Shown here piece after piece: positions 54,150-64,000 of a stretch of 64,000 nt of DNA (position 1 is its first letter; every line of letters starts with the position of its first letter). A program made the translations under genes and the position numbers. The notes beneath the pieces were generated by a model. The model worked only from the letters and a program-made list of their open reading frames with translations, did no database searches and was not told the DNA's origin. The stretch is from Axinella damicornis (Eukaryota > Porifera > Demospongiae > Axinellida > Axinellidae), in NCBI GenBank assembly GCA_963931865.1, contig OZ007515.1, positions 2,035,318 through 2,099,317 of the forward strand, read 5' to 3'.

Positions 54150-54440
54150 ACCAAGTTTTGGCGGGAAGTCGGGATGGCTCATTCGCTTGCAGACTGGGGT
54201 CTGAATGTTTGCCTCCCCAATAACCGAGTACGAGTCTGGGCCACTCCGTACACACCGGTTCTCGACTCCCCGCCTAGCAGCGTGAGTACGCCGGTTCCCA
54301 TCTGACCACCGAAGCTAAAGGTGTCTGGTTGAAAGCAGGTTAGCCTCCTGTGATTCCAGTCACGCCTATCCAACGCTCCTGAGGCTGCACACTTCGGTGT
54401 CTGACCTGTCACGGAGGGATGGGTGCGTTGCTAGGTGTAC
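54150..54440. repeat. Dispersed element, copy 2 (centre inverted relative to copy at 11410)
   Basis: Begins ACCAAGTTTTGGCGGGAAG and ends GTGTCTGACCTGTC, GGGATGGG, GTTGCTAGG. The centre matches 11470-11655 in the same orientation; both flanks match it reversed. Confidence 0.65.
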
Positions 54441-54710
54441 TTTTTTTCTTCCAACTTTCTTTTTTTTCTTCCAGTTTTTTTTTGGGGTTCCCAGCTCTTT
54501 CCTTTGTTTCATGGAGGGATGGGAAGCTGCTAGTTTTTTTTTCCTCCCAGTTATAAATTTATTTTATTCATCAATGGAGCCACAGTAGGTTTAAATGTGT
54601 TCCTTTTTTTGTTGTTCTTCTTTTTGTCAGCAGTCATAGCTATGATATCAGTATCATTCTTTCCAACTCCAGAATGTGAAATTATAATGCAAGATGCTCT
54701 TTTGAAAAAC

Positions 54711-54839
54711 GACGTGGATATTGGTCCAGCAGGAAGTACATACTTTAGGTATAGGTACCGGAAAAGCGTGCACTTTTAGAACTGGGCCTGGCCTAACCCA
54801 TTGCCCTACGTACTTCCTGCCGGACCAATATCCACTTTG
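54711..54839. mobile_element. Small MITE with perfect 10-bp target duplication
   Basis: Inverted arms GTGGATATTGGTCCAGCAGG / CCTGCCGGACCAATATCCAC. TTTGAAAAAC occurs at 54701-54710 and 54840-54849. A similar arm (CTTCCTGCTGGACCAATA) is at about 36831. Confidence 0.85.
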
Positions 54840-54967
54840 TTTGAAAAACTAGGTTGCAAACAAACTTCTTGGGTAGTAGTTGCAACACCAGTCTTCTCAA
54901 ACCAATTTTGTCCTCCATACCCATGTTGACAATAATAATTAGCCCTTTATTCCACATGGGGACAACT

Positions 54968-55006
54968 TAGTCTCGTTCCCAGACCGTTTGGGGGGGAACA
55001 AGACTA
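54968..55006. mobile_element. Hairpin MITE with perfect 9-bp target duplication
   Basis: TAGTCTCGTTCCCAGACC / GGGGGAACAAGACTA, flanked by GGGACAACT (54959-54967, 55007-55015). Confidence 0.9.
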
Positions 55007-55056
55007 GGGACAACTATGAATCCAACTATCTGAATGTCAATTGTCAGGTGCCAAAG

Positions 55057-55103
55057 TAGCCTTGTTCCCAGGCCCGAGACGTCTCAGGCCTGGGAACAAG
55101 GCT
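55057..55103. mobile_element. Hairpin MITE, CTTGTTCCC variant
   Basis: TAGCCTTGTTCCCAGGCCC(GAGACGTCTC)AGGCCTGGGAACAAGGCT. Flanks GTGCCAAAG and GTACCGAAG agree at 7 of 9 positions. Confidence 0.85.
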
Positions 55104-55256
55104 GTACCGAAGTTGCTACAATTAATTGTGTTCCAATTTCAATTGATTATTACTATTAGGTAAAAAATAGTGTACAGGTCTGAAAAGTCCCTCACATGAG
55201 TGAAGTAAAGATTCATTCACGCAACACCACTAACATACATGTACACAGCTGCATTC

Positions 55257-58200
55257 CTACAACTTGGTGTGCAGATGCTGAGAGGCTCCTAGCGCACTAC
55301 CCAGCCCAAACCGTACAAAATTATCTCCAACAAGGGGACCAAGAGCATACACAGAGGGAATATTTTCACACTCAAAACTAAAACGGTCTACGTCCACCGG
55401 GTTGTCCTTGGTGTGGATTGGCTGACTGGGGTGAACTCCCAACTCAGGGAGAATGATTTCTGGGAGGAAGTCCAGGTTTGCATGGCTGCCTATCAACACC
55501 AGCGCTAGGGAGCTAACAATTTCGGTTAATGTGCCCTGTTCACTCTGAATCACACAAACACCTCCAGGTTTGAATTCAGCCACAGCGTGTGTCGGCCTGG
55601 GTACATACTGTCTACTTTTCACATTCCCCTGCATGAGGTTGTAGAAGTGACTGTACTCCTTGTACACCTCTGGTGGCATCTTGTGATAGATCAGCTTGGA
55701 GGTGGTGAGGTCCTGGTAGAACACATGGACCACACTCAGGCCCCTTGAAAGAGCTAAAAGAACCGCATCTGCAGCCGACAGACCAGCTCCGACTACAACC
55801 ACCGGGTGGGAGCTGGACTCAACTTCTGGTAACTTTGAAGGGAGGTCTGAGAATTTGTGTCTGACAAACGGTAGGCTTTCTCCTGAAACATTTAATCTTT
55901 TCGGTCTCCCGCTGACTCCGCTGGCAAGTACCAACTTCTTTGCGCATACAAATACTCTCTGCTCACAGCCGCACTGCTTCACTCTAGAGGCCCTCAGGGA
56001 CCAATTGTACCCAGAGCACCGGCACGTCTCCTTTCCCACACAACAGTACACGCCAGAGTCATCAGGATCAGAAGTGCAGCTGCTGCCGACAGGTGAGTCA
56101 TCCCGTGATCGAGGTGTCGGAGTGCAGGATCTGTCGGCACTGCTACTGCCAAAATAAAAATCCTCTGAAAGATGACGATTGTGGAGTGCAGCAATGGGTG
56201 TAAAGTCTACACCGTTGGTCATGTGTCCTGTGTTATCATCATCACTACATGATGATGGCAGATCTCTATCTTCAGGATTTCTGCCAGAGCCCTCGGGTTC
56301 AGGTGTGCACTCGGATGAGGAGGGGGAAAAAACCGAATTGGCACTACACAATCGGCTGGATCTCCTCTCAAGGCTTACAACACTATCAACCGTGGCCCCG
56401 TTCACAAAGTTGTCCTGTAGGCCCACCTTCCCAACGTAGTCTGAGTAGTACTGCGCTACATCACCCAAGGATACCCGTCCCTCACTCTTCTTTCGGTGCG
56501 CATGTCTTTCTTCTTCCCAGGAGGCAAAGCTGTACACAGGAAGCTCGAGCCAGCTGCCAAGACTAAGGCTTTGAATGTCAAACTGCATGTCGTGCCAAGA
56601 ACCACCCGGCTCTCCACTGCCCAAGACAATGTGGGAGATTGCCCTCGAAGGGAAGTACCTCCAGATCAGCGTTGGTGGGTGATGTTCCCCGATGTCTGCA
56701 TTGGGGTGCATCAGGGTGTCGAAGAGAAGTGCCACTGGGTTGCTGGACCGTCCTTCCAAGCTTTCACTCAGATACTGCAAATCCTGCATGGAGAGAGGAA
56801 TCAGTAAGTTTACTCCACATCCTACAAACACTAACACTTAATCATTCACTTCTCAAATTCAAGGGCACTCTTTCACCACACTATGGTATCTATACATTGT
56901 GGTTTCTGTTTATCTCTACAACATAACTAGTCCCCCTTCCCATTTCGGTTTACAGCTCCAGAGATCAAAGGGCGGAGTTGTCGGCAGAAGCTTGGCTGCT
57001 GCTGTTTCCTTCTAGCACAAAACCTACAGCTCAATAAGACGTTGGCAGCTATTAAAGGTACCTACGTACCAGAAGTCAACTCCTCTAAGTACCAGTGCCC
57101 AGTGCCTATGTACTAAATTCCAATCTATCATAATACTGTGATCACATGACCTTACTGCTTCCATGAGGAGGTGGGTACAGCTCATGATCACAAATACAGG
57201 AAGTTCTCTACAAACACGGAAAGTGCTGAGTGTAGCTACTACTTACCATACCAGGTCACATAATACCTCTGGCTCTTCTATAGCAGGAAATCCAAAACCA
57301 GCGCTACAACAAAAATTAATTTGAAACTAGAGATTCAGCAGCTGTCTGTTCCCTCTGAGACTTGTAACTAGGAGCTCTAGCTGTCACCCTTTCAGTAAAT
57401 CTTGATGAGGGATGCTTTTATATTCGGTTGGGAGAAGGAACAATCATCTATATCACAATCAGAGCATAACTGGGGGATTAATTATAACTAACTCAGAAGA
57501 AAGAACTGGATCAGAGCAGGTGCTCAAGTCACTACGTATCTCACTTCTCGCACGGGAAGAAGCTCCTGGTCTCTTGCACAGGAAACAGACAACTCTGCAA
57601 GTGATGAACTGCAAGCATGCCTACATATGCACCATGCACCCGAGATCACCTTCCCTCCCAAGATCAAAACATTAAGATTTTAATGTGTGTCTGTGTGTCT
57701 ATCTGGAAGTGGGGTGTTCGGGGAGCAGGACTAGACTAGCGACATGCGACCTTCGTACTTCACTACAACCTCCGAACCTCGCAAAGAATACTCGAAAATG
57801 TTGGGTAGGTTCTGGAATAGCTGGGGCAAGCGGACACAATCAGAGACCAGTAGTAGCTGAAGCAGAAATGACCGGGGAGCAACTGTGAAAGCAGACACTA
57901 TTGGGGAGCAGCAGCAGAGGTGATTGGGGAGCAGTGAGGCGGACTAGATCGGGGAGCGGCAGCAGAGGTGGACTAGATCGAGAAGCAGCAGCGGAGGCGG
58001 ACTAGATCAGGGAGCAGTGAGGCAGACTAGATCGGGGAGTGGCAGCAGAGGTGGACTAGATCGGGGAGCAGCAGCTGAGGCAGACTAGATTGGGGAGCAC
58101 TAGATGAGACGGATGCAATCTGGGCATGGGAACAAAGTGGACACAATTGGGAGCGGAGGTGAGAGTTTGTCAGACATCTGCACAGAGAGCAGCCCGGCGC

Positions 58201-61200
58201 TGGACTGTATCATGTAGGCAAATGGGGGGGGGGGGGGGGGGGCAGTAGCTGAGCGAGCGAGGCAGTAGCTGAGCGAGTGAAGCTACTTGTAGGTCTGTAG
58301 GTCTAATTTTCCATTGAGGGAGACAAATGGTGTCATTAAGATTTAAAGTGTGTGTGAGTAGCACTGAACACTGCATACATTGTTGCTTTCCACACACTCA
58401 GAATTCAGGAAATTTATGTGCAAGTACTTGTGTTACCTTATACCAGCAATGTACTTGTCACTCAACACAGAGTTGGGAGGGGATTCCCTGAATTAGTACA
58501 CACCTGTTCAAGAATGGATTTATCAGGATTTTCGTTGAGCTTGCTGGTGAGGTACGGGTCAGGATGGCTCCCGCTGAAGTACGGCCAATAGCCAGAGAGG
58601 AGGAGGGAGAGACATATCCCCATGGGACCGTTTCCTGTGGGGAGCAGGGTGTTGATTGAGAGGGAGTGTATCATAATCAAATTATAATATAACACAGCTG
58701 CTTAATGATGCATACCTGCCATATATGGTTGTACACTCAGCAGGGACTTAATTTACATCCAGTAATTCAATATCCACACCAGGGTGGTTGTATATACACT
58801 CAGCAGGGACTTAATTTACATCCAGTAATTCAATATCCACACCAGGGTCCACACACAACAGAAGCTAGGGTACACATTGTAGCACCATTATTACAAATTA
58901 TTACACAAATTGCAATCATTTACCTAAGACCATATTCACAGCATGATATTAGCAAAAGGTCATACCAGAGGAATGCACGCCATTGTGGCTGGCCTGAGTG
59001 AGTGCACGTGCAGAACATGGGAGCACATGCTTTGCACATGCTGTCATCAGAATGAGACTGAGCATAGCACACCCTCGGCCGCAGGATATCGCGCAAAGAC
59101 TACATAACTCATGGTTTGTGTCTTCAGTGATTCTTGTTGTTGCACTTGTGAAGAGAATTCACTCATGACACAAGAACAAGCAAAATAAGAGCTACAGATG
59201 GTTTACAGAATGGCATAAAAATCCGTAGCAAATTCATGATCACCTATGTGGGGCTCGCTCAGGCTCACTCAAAATTATTCAGCCTCATTTATTAAACTCG
59301 AAAACCTCATTTTCCAAGAAAAACGCACTCCCACGTTAGAAATGATTATTCATTATGTCAGGTGAGGCCCACAATAGTACTCTCATTTCCAGGAAAAATT
59401 GCTAATTTCCAACACTGGCACTATTATTCACAAGCAGGACCCCCCCTCCCCCCCCCCCCCCCCCCCCCGTCTATGGGCAGTATCTAGCGACTGAAACATC
59501 CAACCAACCCCCCCCCCCCCCCCCCCCCCCACCTCCTTCAGGGCACCAGCCGGTAGTAATGCAACCATGAGCAGTCACACAACGGTGTCCGACATAACCG
59601 TTTTATAGAAACGGTCACTGGATGAAGTTCCCTGCAGCTCAGCTGGTCGGGAGGGTCTCAGCCACCAGACTAGCATGTGATCACTGGCCAGGGACTTGCA
59701 TTACTAAAATGCTGGGTTGCTACACCGTCCTGCCCCCGGACCTTTGGGTTGCTACACAGTCCTGCCCCCAGACCTCCAACTCCAGTGCCAATTTTTTCAG
59801 GCAGAGTACTTGGTAATGAATGGGTTTGGTAGGATTCGCAAACGTACTAGGATGGCCGTACTAGGATGGCCGTACTAGGATGGCCGTACTAGGATGGCCG
59901 AATGCAGTCCTATGTGCAGTTTGGAGCAAAAACTGGCCAGGGCATGTTTACACAGAACTCCAAATGTAATCTGGTTGGTCAAGAAGATAATTATTGGTAG
60001 TGGTACACTCAGCAGTTTACATAGTGGGCCTAGTGGTACACTCAGCAGCTTACATAGTGGGCCTACTACACAGTACAGCAAGGTGGTGGTCAAACCAACA
60101 TTGTCGCTGTTACAAACACAGAAGTGTAGAATGCAATCACTGCCCAAATCATGCAATATTCACACCCACCACACACCTAAGGTCATAATCAGGACCAAGA
60201 GTAGCATGATAATCAAACCAGCACAATATACTACAAAATACTACATTAGGAGTCATGGCGCCAACAAAGTGCTATTTGGGCAGTGACCACATTTTCTGGC
60301 TGCAAACATTTTCTGGCTGTAAACATTGTAGTACTTGTCTAGTGGGTGAGATCCTCCAGGCTATATAGCTGCAGGGCATTTGCTTGTGGACACATCAATC
60401 CTCTTAGTCATTCGACATATCAATCCTGTCTTTGCTGGCTTATTTCTCCAAAGTATGAAATCTTCCTCCCCCAACCCCAGAACAATGAGTTACAAACATT
60501 AACTCCTATCGCATGCAAGACACACGTCACCGTTGAACGGGTGGACAGTAACTCTTCATAACTGTGTCCCATTTACGGTAAACTGACTGCAGTGGTGCTG
60601 CCGAAGTCTTACCATAGTGAAGCAAACGGCTGTGAAATTGCACGGGAAATCCCTTGCCAGCAGTCTGAGCACAGCTGCAATTCACCGTACAAACATTGAC
60701 ACACTCGATGATTGTAAATTTACAATCATTACGTACACCACGGCGACATGTCTCTCACCCAATATGTCGCTCCACTGCCTCGAGTTCACCGAACTATTTG
60801 TGCAAAACTAGCCTTCCTGGCTTTCCCCAAGTCAATAGTGACTGTTTTTCAAATCCGCTGGTGGTCCGAAAACATTCATTCACATTACACCCAACTAATT
60901 GAATGCACACTGCTTGAAGCCATGCACACATAACACTGGAGACAGTATAATTACCGCCATTCACACATTGTTCACTCACGGAACCATTGCATGTATAGTG
61001 AATGCACAATAGAGTGCTGTAAGGTCACTACTATTAAAGGTGACTTAACTTAGCGGATTAGAGATCTGGTGGGGTATTAGTGTTGGCTCAATCTGTTCGA
61101 GTGGCTACTGCATTGCTGCAACAGGTGGGGCAAACTCACTCTCAGAATGATGCGTCAGGTCTTGCTACCACCTCGTGGGCACATTCTGATCGCATCCACC

Positions 61201-62593
61201 AGCTCGTACTATGAGATGGCCAATGAAATCGAAGAGCGCGCTTGTAATTTGCTACTAATCATCGTGCATTACGTCACCGATCGATCGAGGAGTCAAAAAC
61301 AGCTCAGTTTGAACAGCTCGTAACGAGGACTTACTTCGTTGTTGGTTGATGACACCCCTTCGTAGCTTCTAAGAACCTTTCAGCCATCTCCAACTTCGAA
61401 CAACAACGGTTTACGGCAACACCGGAATGACGAAGAAGTCCACTGCCCTTCTGCTAGCAGCGGATGTTTCGGGGGTTAGGGGACGTCACTGAGTGCTTGA
61501 AGGTAGGGTTGCACGACAAATAGTACAGAAAGGAGCGTTTATCTTCACATTTCTCTGATAAATTGCATTCTTAGCGCAATCAGCACTTCAATTACACCTA
61601 CGCTGGCCACGCCTCTGTGACAAGAAATGTAACTCAAACGACCAGACGTTCTCCGCCGTGGGCGTGAACGTCTGGGAACGAGACTAGTAGACACTATGAG
61701 ACCCAGTCTCAGAGTATCACAGTAATCCATGGTATAGCAGCATTCATTTCGAGGGCGGACAAAACAGTAGCATGGCAAAGTAGGGGGCCATGAGATGCCT
61801 TGCATACATATACTTCTTGGGTAATTTTCAAGGGGGGGGGGGGGGTGTGCAAAGATTCAAGGTCCTTCCTCACACCCCCAAATAAAACCCTGGATGGCTA
61901 CTACATGTATCAGGAAACAGGGCAGGTATTATAGTGGAGCCAGATTGTCTTTCCTGCTGAAGACCTACTCAGGAAATATTGTCACTAAAATCAAACCATC
62001 CCACAGCACCTGGACAGGAAGTGCAAGCCCACAATTATTTTTTGTCCTCAGCACTGGAAATCCACTGCACAAGTTGCTTCCTGCACTAATATTTCCTTCT
62101 CATGAGGTCAATATTTAATACCAACAGGATATTATGCCACCACAAACACATCTCTGTCACTTGCAAATCAAATCACTAAAATTTATGACACCTGTATTTC
62201 CTTCTTAGCCTATACCTAGACAGCGAGGGGTGTTCACGGACCCAGTGAACTTGCGTACTTGAAGCCTGCATGCACAGGCCTCTAAGGTCCCTTGACTGCA
62301 GTAAGGTAGGGACCAATATATTTGCAAGGTAGGGACCAATATAATTGCAAGGTAGGGACCAATTGCAAGGTAGGGCCCTATTGCAAGTGATCAACACCGT
62401 TGTCTAGTTTCCACAGTAGACTACAGTAGTTCAACAAGGCATTCAACACACAGCAAGCCCTCATTTAACTCTCACCTATTATTGCTACATCAACCTGCTT
62501 CCGGAGGGTCGCCGTGGCGAGGTGCTCCTCCTGTTCTTCACGATCACTGGCACTGCATGACATCCCCAGCATCGTGGTAGATTCCGAGCTCAT
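55257..62593 (-). CDS. OSGIN: Oxidative stress-induced growth inhibitor (OSGIN1/2-like), 3 coding exons
   Basis: Flavin-dependent monooxygenase-like protein; vertebrate OSGINs are stress-induced growth and apoptosis regulators. Exons: 62593-62476, 58634-58504, 56783-55257; GT-AG; 591 aa. The first Rossmann motif spans exons 1-2 (VAIIGNGPMGICLSLLLSGY), followed by QDLQYLSESLEGRSSNPVAL, HIVLGSGEPGGSWHDM, GDVAQYYSDYV, a second dinucleotide motif (VVVVGAGLSAADAVLLAL), LVLIGSHANLDFLPEI and GPLVGDNFVRFGLGSALGAS, all in family order. A Ser/Asp-rich, low-complexity block of roughly 100 residues (about 222-330) interrupts the middle. The start is taken at 62593 (MSSESTTMLG); in-frame ATGs further 5' (up to 62764) are possible. 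OSGIN1 versus OSGIN2 cannot be decided. Confidence 0.92.
57890..58125. repeat. Degenerate minisatellite in OSGIN intron 2
   Basis: About seven units of roughly 30 bp built from GGCGGACTAGATCGGGGAGC plus AGCAGCAGAG. Confidence 0.85.
58731..58850. repeat. Two-copy tandem repeat, about 63-bp period
   Basis: ACACTCAGCAGGGACTTAAT, TTACATCCAGTAATTCAATA, TCCACACCAGGG repeated once. In OSGIN intron 1. Confidence 0.88.
59438..59530. repeat. Paired poly-C tracts
   Basis: Two long C runs separated by about 40 bp of mixed sequence, in OSGIN intron 1; poly-G in the transcript. Confidence 0.85.
59846..60064. repeat. Two small tandem arrays
   Basis: Four units of CGTACTAGGATGGC (about 59846-59900), then two units of GGTACACTCAGCAG-TTACATAGTGGGCCTA (59998-60064). 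OSGIN intron 1. Confidence 0.8.
62296..62385. repeat. Tandem repeat, four units
   Basis: GCAAGGTAGGGACCAATATA-type units, the last ones shortened, about 90 bp before OSGIN exon 1 in plus coordinates (intron side). Confidence 0.82.
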
Positions 62594-62767
62594 AACAGGC
62601 CTCTCGTTTCCAAGCTGAGTTGTGCGATCGATATACATAGGCACACACCTTGTCAGTATCAGTTGCCTAATATAGTTGTAGAATCTGCAGCGTGTATGAG
62701 CTTCCTGTTTCACTACAATTCCGGAAGTAGTAATTAAATTTTTTATATTAATTAAATCTTTCACGTG

Positions 62768-63337
62768 TAAGGTAAAGCGGGGTAACTTGGAACGATTTTC
62801 ACGAAATCAGTTCTAATTTCCGTCTGGAAGCAGATAGAGACTTGCGGTAAAGTTCAGAAGTTAGCACAGTCTTTCCTCCATCTACACTGCAAATTTCATA
62901 GCTCTAGCTGCTGTTGTTCCTTTGCAATGTAGCCAAATATAAAGGAACATCAAAATTAGTGGGTGGGGTAACTTGGAACGGTTGCTAGCTACACAATGCA
63001 AAATAGGAGTGTAGCTAAAAATCCTGTTGTTTTGCACCAGTTCAGCACCAGTGCTACTTTTCCGATGGGTAGTTAAGTCACTTTGCACCGATCTGATCCT
63101 GCTGACCCTTGCTGGTAAGTTTCCACTTTCAGAAAAATTGAAATTCAGTGAAATAGAAGACTCAAAGCTAGCTGGCTCCCGTGTGATTGGACTTCAGACT
63201 TCAAGACTTGGTGCAAGTGTTAAGCAGGCATAGTAGTTTGTATGTACCAAGTCTGAGCTTGAACCTCATCTTCTCCTCAGTGCTAGAAAACATTGTTCCA
63301 AGTTACCCCGCGTTCCAAGTTACCCCGCTTTACCTTA
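62768..63337. mobile_element. MITE with TAAGGTAAAGCGGGG ends in the OSGIN upstream region
   Basis: TAAGGTAAAGCGGGGTAACT plus TGGAACG at the left; CGTTCCAAGTTACCCC plus GCTTTACCTTA at the right, where a 16-17-bp piece is doubled. Likely TA target site. Same family as 47117-47346. It starts 175 bp upstream of the OSGIN start codon. Confidence 0.82.
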
Positions 63338-63832
63338 TATTATTCATTTTGTGTACTGGTTGATGATGTGGGCGTGTGCCACACGTGTGGACGTCAACAG
63401 TGAAGTCTTTTAATCGACAGTGCCACCACTGCAGGTGGTTCAAGTCTGGTGTGTGAAGGTCCGTTGCGTTTTAAGTGTACAACAACGTTCAACAGTGGAG
63501 GCGTCCGGTGGAAGGGATTTTATCTCTCGGAAGAAAACCTACCAGCAAGATTTGTAAGTGGGCGTGGCTCGCTGAACTCAGTGAAACGTTCTACTTCGCG
63601 CTATTGCATGGCAACTGTGCAGCGTACTTTGTGGTGCACAGAAGCACTTTGACCTCCACTTTTGCTTTCTGCTGCTCTCCCTAGCAGTCCTCTGGATGTT
63701 ACGAGGGAGGCTGCAGAGGGTATCGTTTACTTCAAAATGTGTCTCATAGATAATTATAGGCCAGCTGTACTTATGCAGGTGGGCAGATGTGGCCAGGTTG
63801 GACGTTGATAAAAATTTGTTTGATAGGTTTGA

Positions 63833-64000
63833 ATGATGGATCTCAGCTGGAGCCAGACTCCCAATTCAGTGTGGTGGGCGCTGGAGAAGAGCGGCAGCAC
63901 TGCCAGTCTCCTTGGCGACTCTCTCTCTACCCCAGTCACACCCAGCAGGATGCCCGGGTCTGAATTTGCTATCAACAACTTTTATGAGTATGCAGACGAG
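63833..64000 (+). CDS. Probable N-terminus of an unidentified gene running off the window
   Basis: Open frame of 56 codons to the window edge starting MMDLSWSQTPNSVWWALEKS, Ser/Pro-rich then EFAINNFYEYADE. It reads like protein rather than noise, with the ATG about 10 bp after an AG that could be an acceptor. No family recognised. Partial at the 3' side. Confidence 0.45.
   Translation, partial: MMDLSWSQTPNSVWWALEKSGSTASLLGDSLSTPVTPSRMPGSEFAINNFYEYADE

Larger units (their letters stand above)
49640..54150 (+). mobile_element. Near full-length LINE with ORF1 and endonuclease/RT ORF2
   Basis: Non-LTR retrotransposon copying itself by target-primed reverse transcription. Parts: 5' region (49640-49724), ORF1 (49725-50597), a minisatellite at the ORF1/ORF2 junction (50550-50735), ORF2 (50736-54050, two frameshifts) and a short 3' tail (to about 54150) with no long poly-A. 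It lies between DCAF10 and OSGIN, directly next to the dispersed element at 54150-54440. Exact ends and target duplication are not established. Confidence 0.88.

Noticed and set aside
54240..54330. 5S rRNA gene or 5S-derived SINE
   Set aside because: Only about 25 bp (ACACCGGTTCTCG, ACCACCGAAGCTAA) resemble 5S, in broken order; not enough for a call.

Overview
The window looks like nuclear DNA from an invertebrate animal. Genes are split by many short GT-AG introns, on both strands, and embedded in abundant DNA-transposon debris. The gene set is metazoan: ABCB/P-glycoprotein, GAR1, GABARAPL2, DCAF10 and OSGIN. A non-bilaterian such as a sponge would fit the compact genes and hairpin-MITE load, but nothing here proves the phylum. 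There are no bacterial, plasmid, CRISPR or operon signatures.

Layout. (1) 78-8853, minus: complete 18-exon ABCB transporter (ABCB-A, about 1435 aa). (2) 9170-11700: dead LINE and dispersed repeats. (3) 12145-21119, minus: seven-exon secreted/membrane protein joining a Kelch ectodomain to a five-helix cytochrome b561 core. (4) 21829-23884: an 11-copy minisatellite and gene-free DNA. (5) 23885-35094, minus: second 18-exon ABCB gene (ABCB-B, about 1405 aa), exon-for-exon and phase-for-phase paralogous to ABCB-A. (6) 37411-40695, plus: GAR1 (7 exons, 193 aa). (7) 40888-47594, minus: GABARAPL2/GATE-16 (5 exons, 117 aa), convergent with GAR1; its 4-kb second intron holds unidentified plus-strand ORFs split by a transposon. 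(8) 47842-49158, plus: intronless DCAF10, divergent from GABARAPL2 over 247 bp. (9) About 49640-54150, plus: a fairly young LINE (ORF1 plus endonuclease/RT ORF2 with two frameshifts). (10) 55257-62593, minus: OSGIN-like flavoprotein (3 exons). (11) 63833-64000, plus: probable 5' end of a gene leaving the window.

Exon boundaries were set by hand from splice consensus, conserved phases and known family sequence. Total coding lengths of all multi-exon models divide by three. The genes do not form one pathway. Themes are ABC efflux plus a possible trans-membrane reductase, H/ACA snoRNP biogenesis, autophagy (GABARAPL2), a CUL4-DDB1 receptor (DCAF10) and an oxidative-stress monooxygenase-like protein (OSGIN).

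The most unusual content is the repeat biology. A hairpin MITE family (ends TAGYCTCG.../...CGAGRCTA) has several perfect 9-bp target duplications. The 40-bp minisatellite is exactly one such 31-bp hairpin plus its 9-bp target site, repeated 11 times. Another MITE sits directly at a splice donor of ABCB-B. Two copies of a dispersed repeat have the same flanks but an inverted centre.
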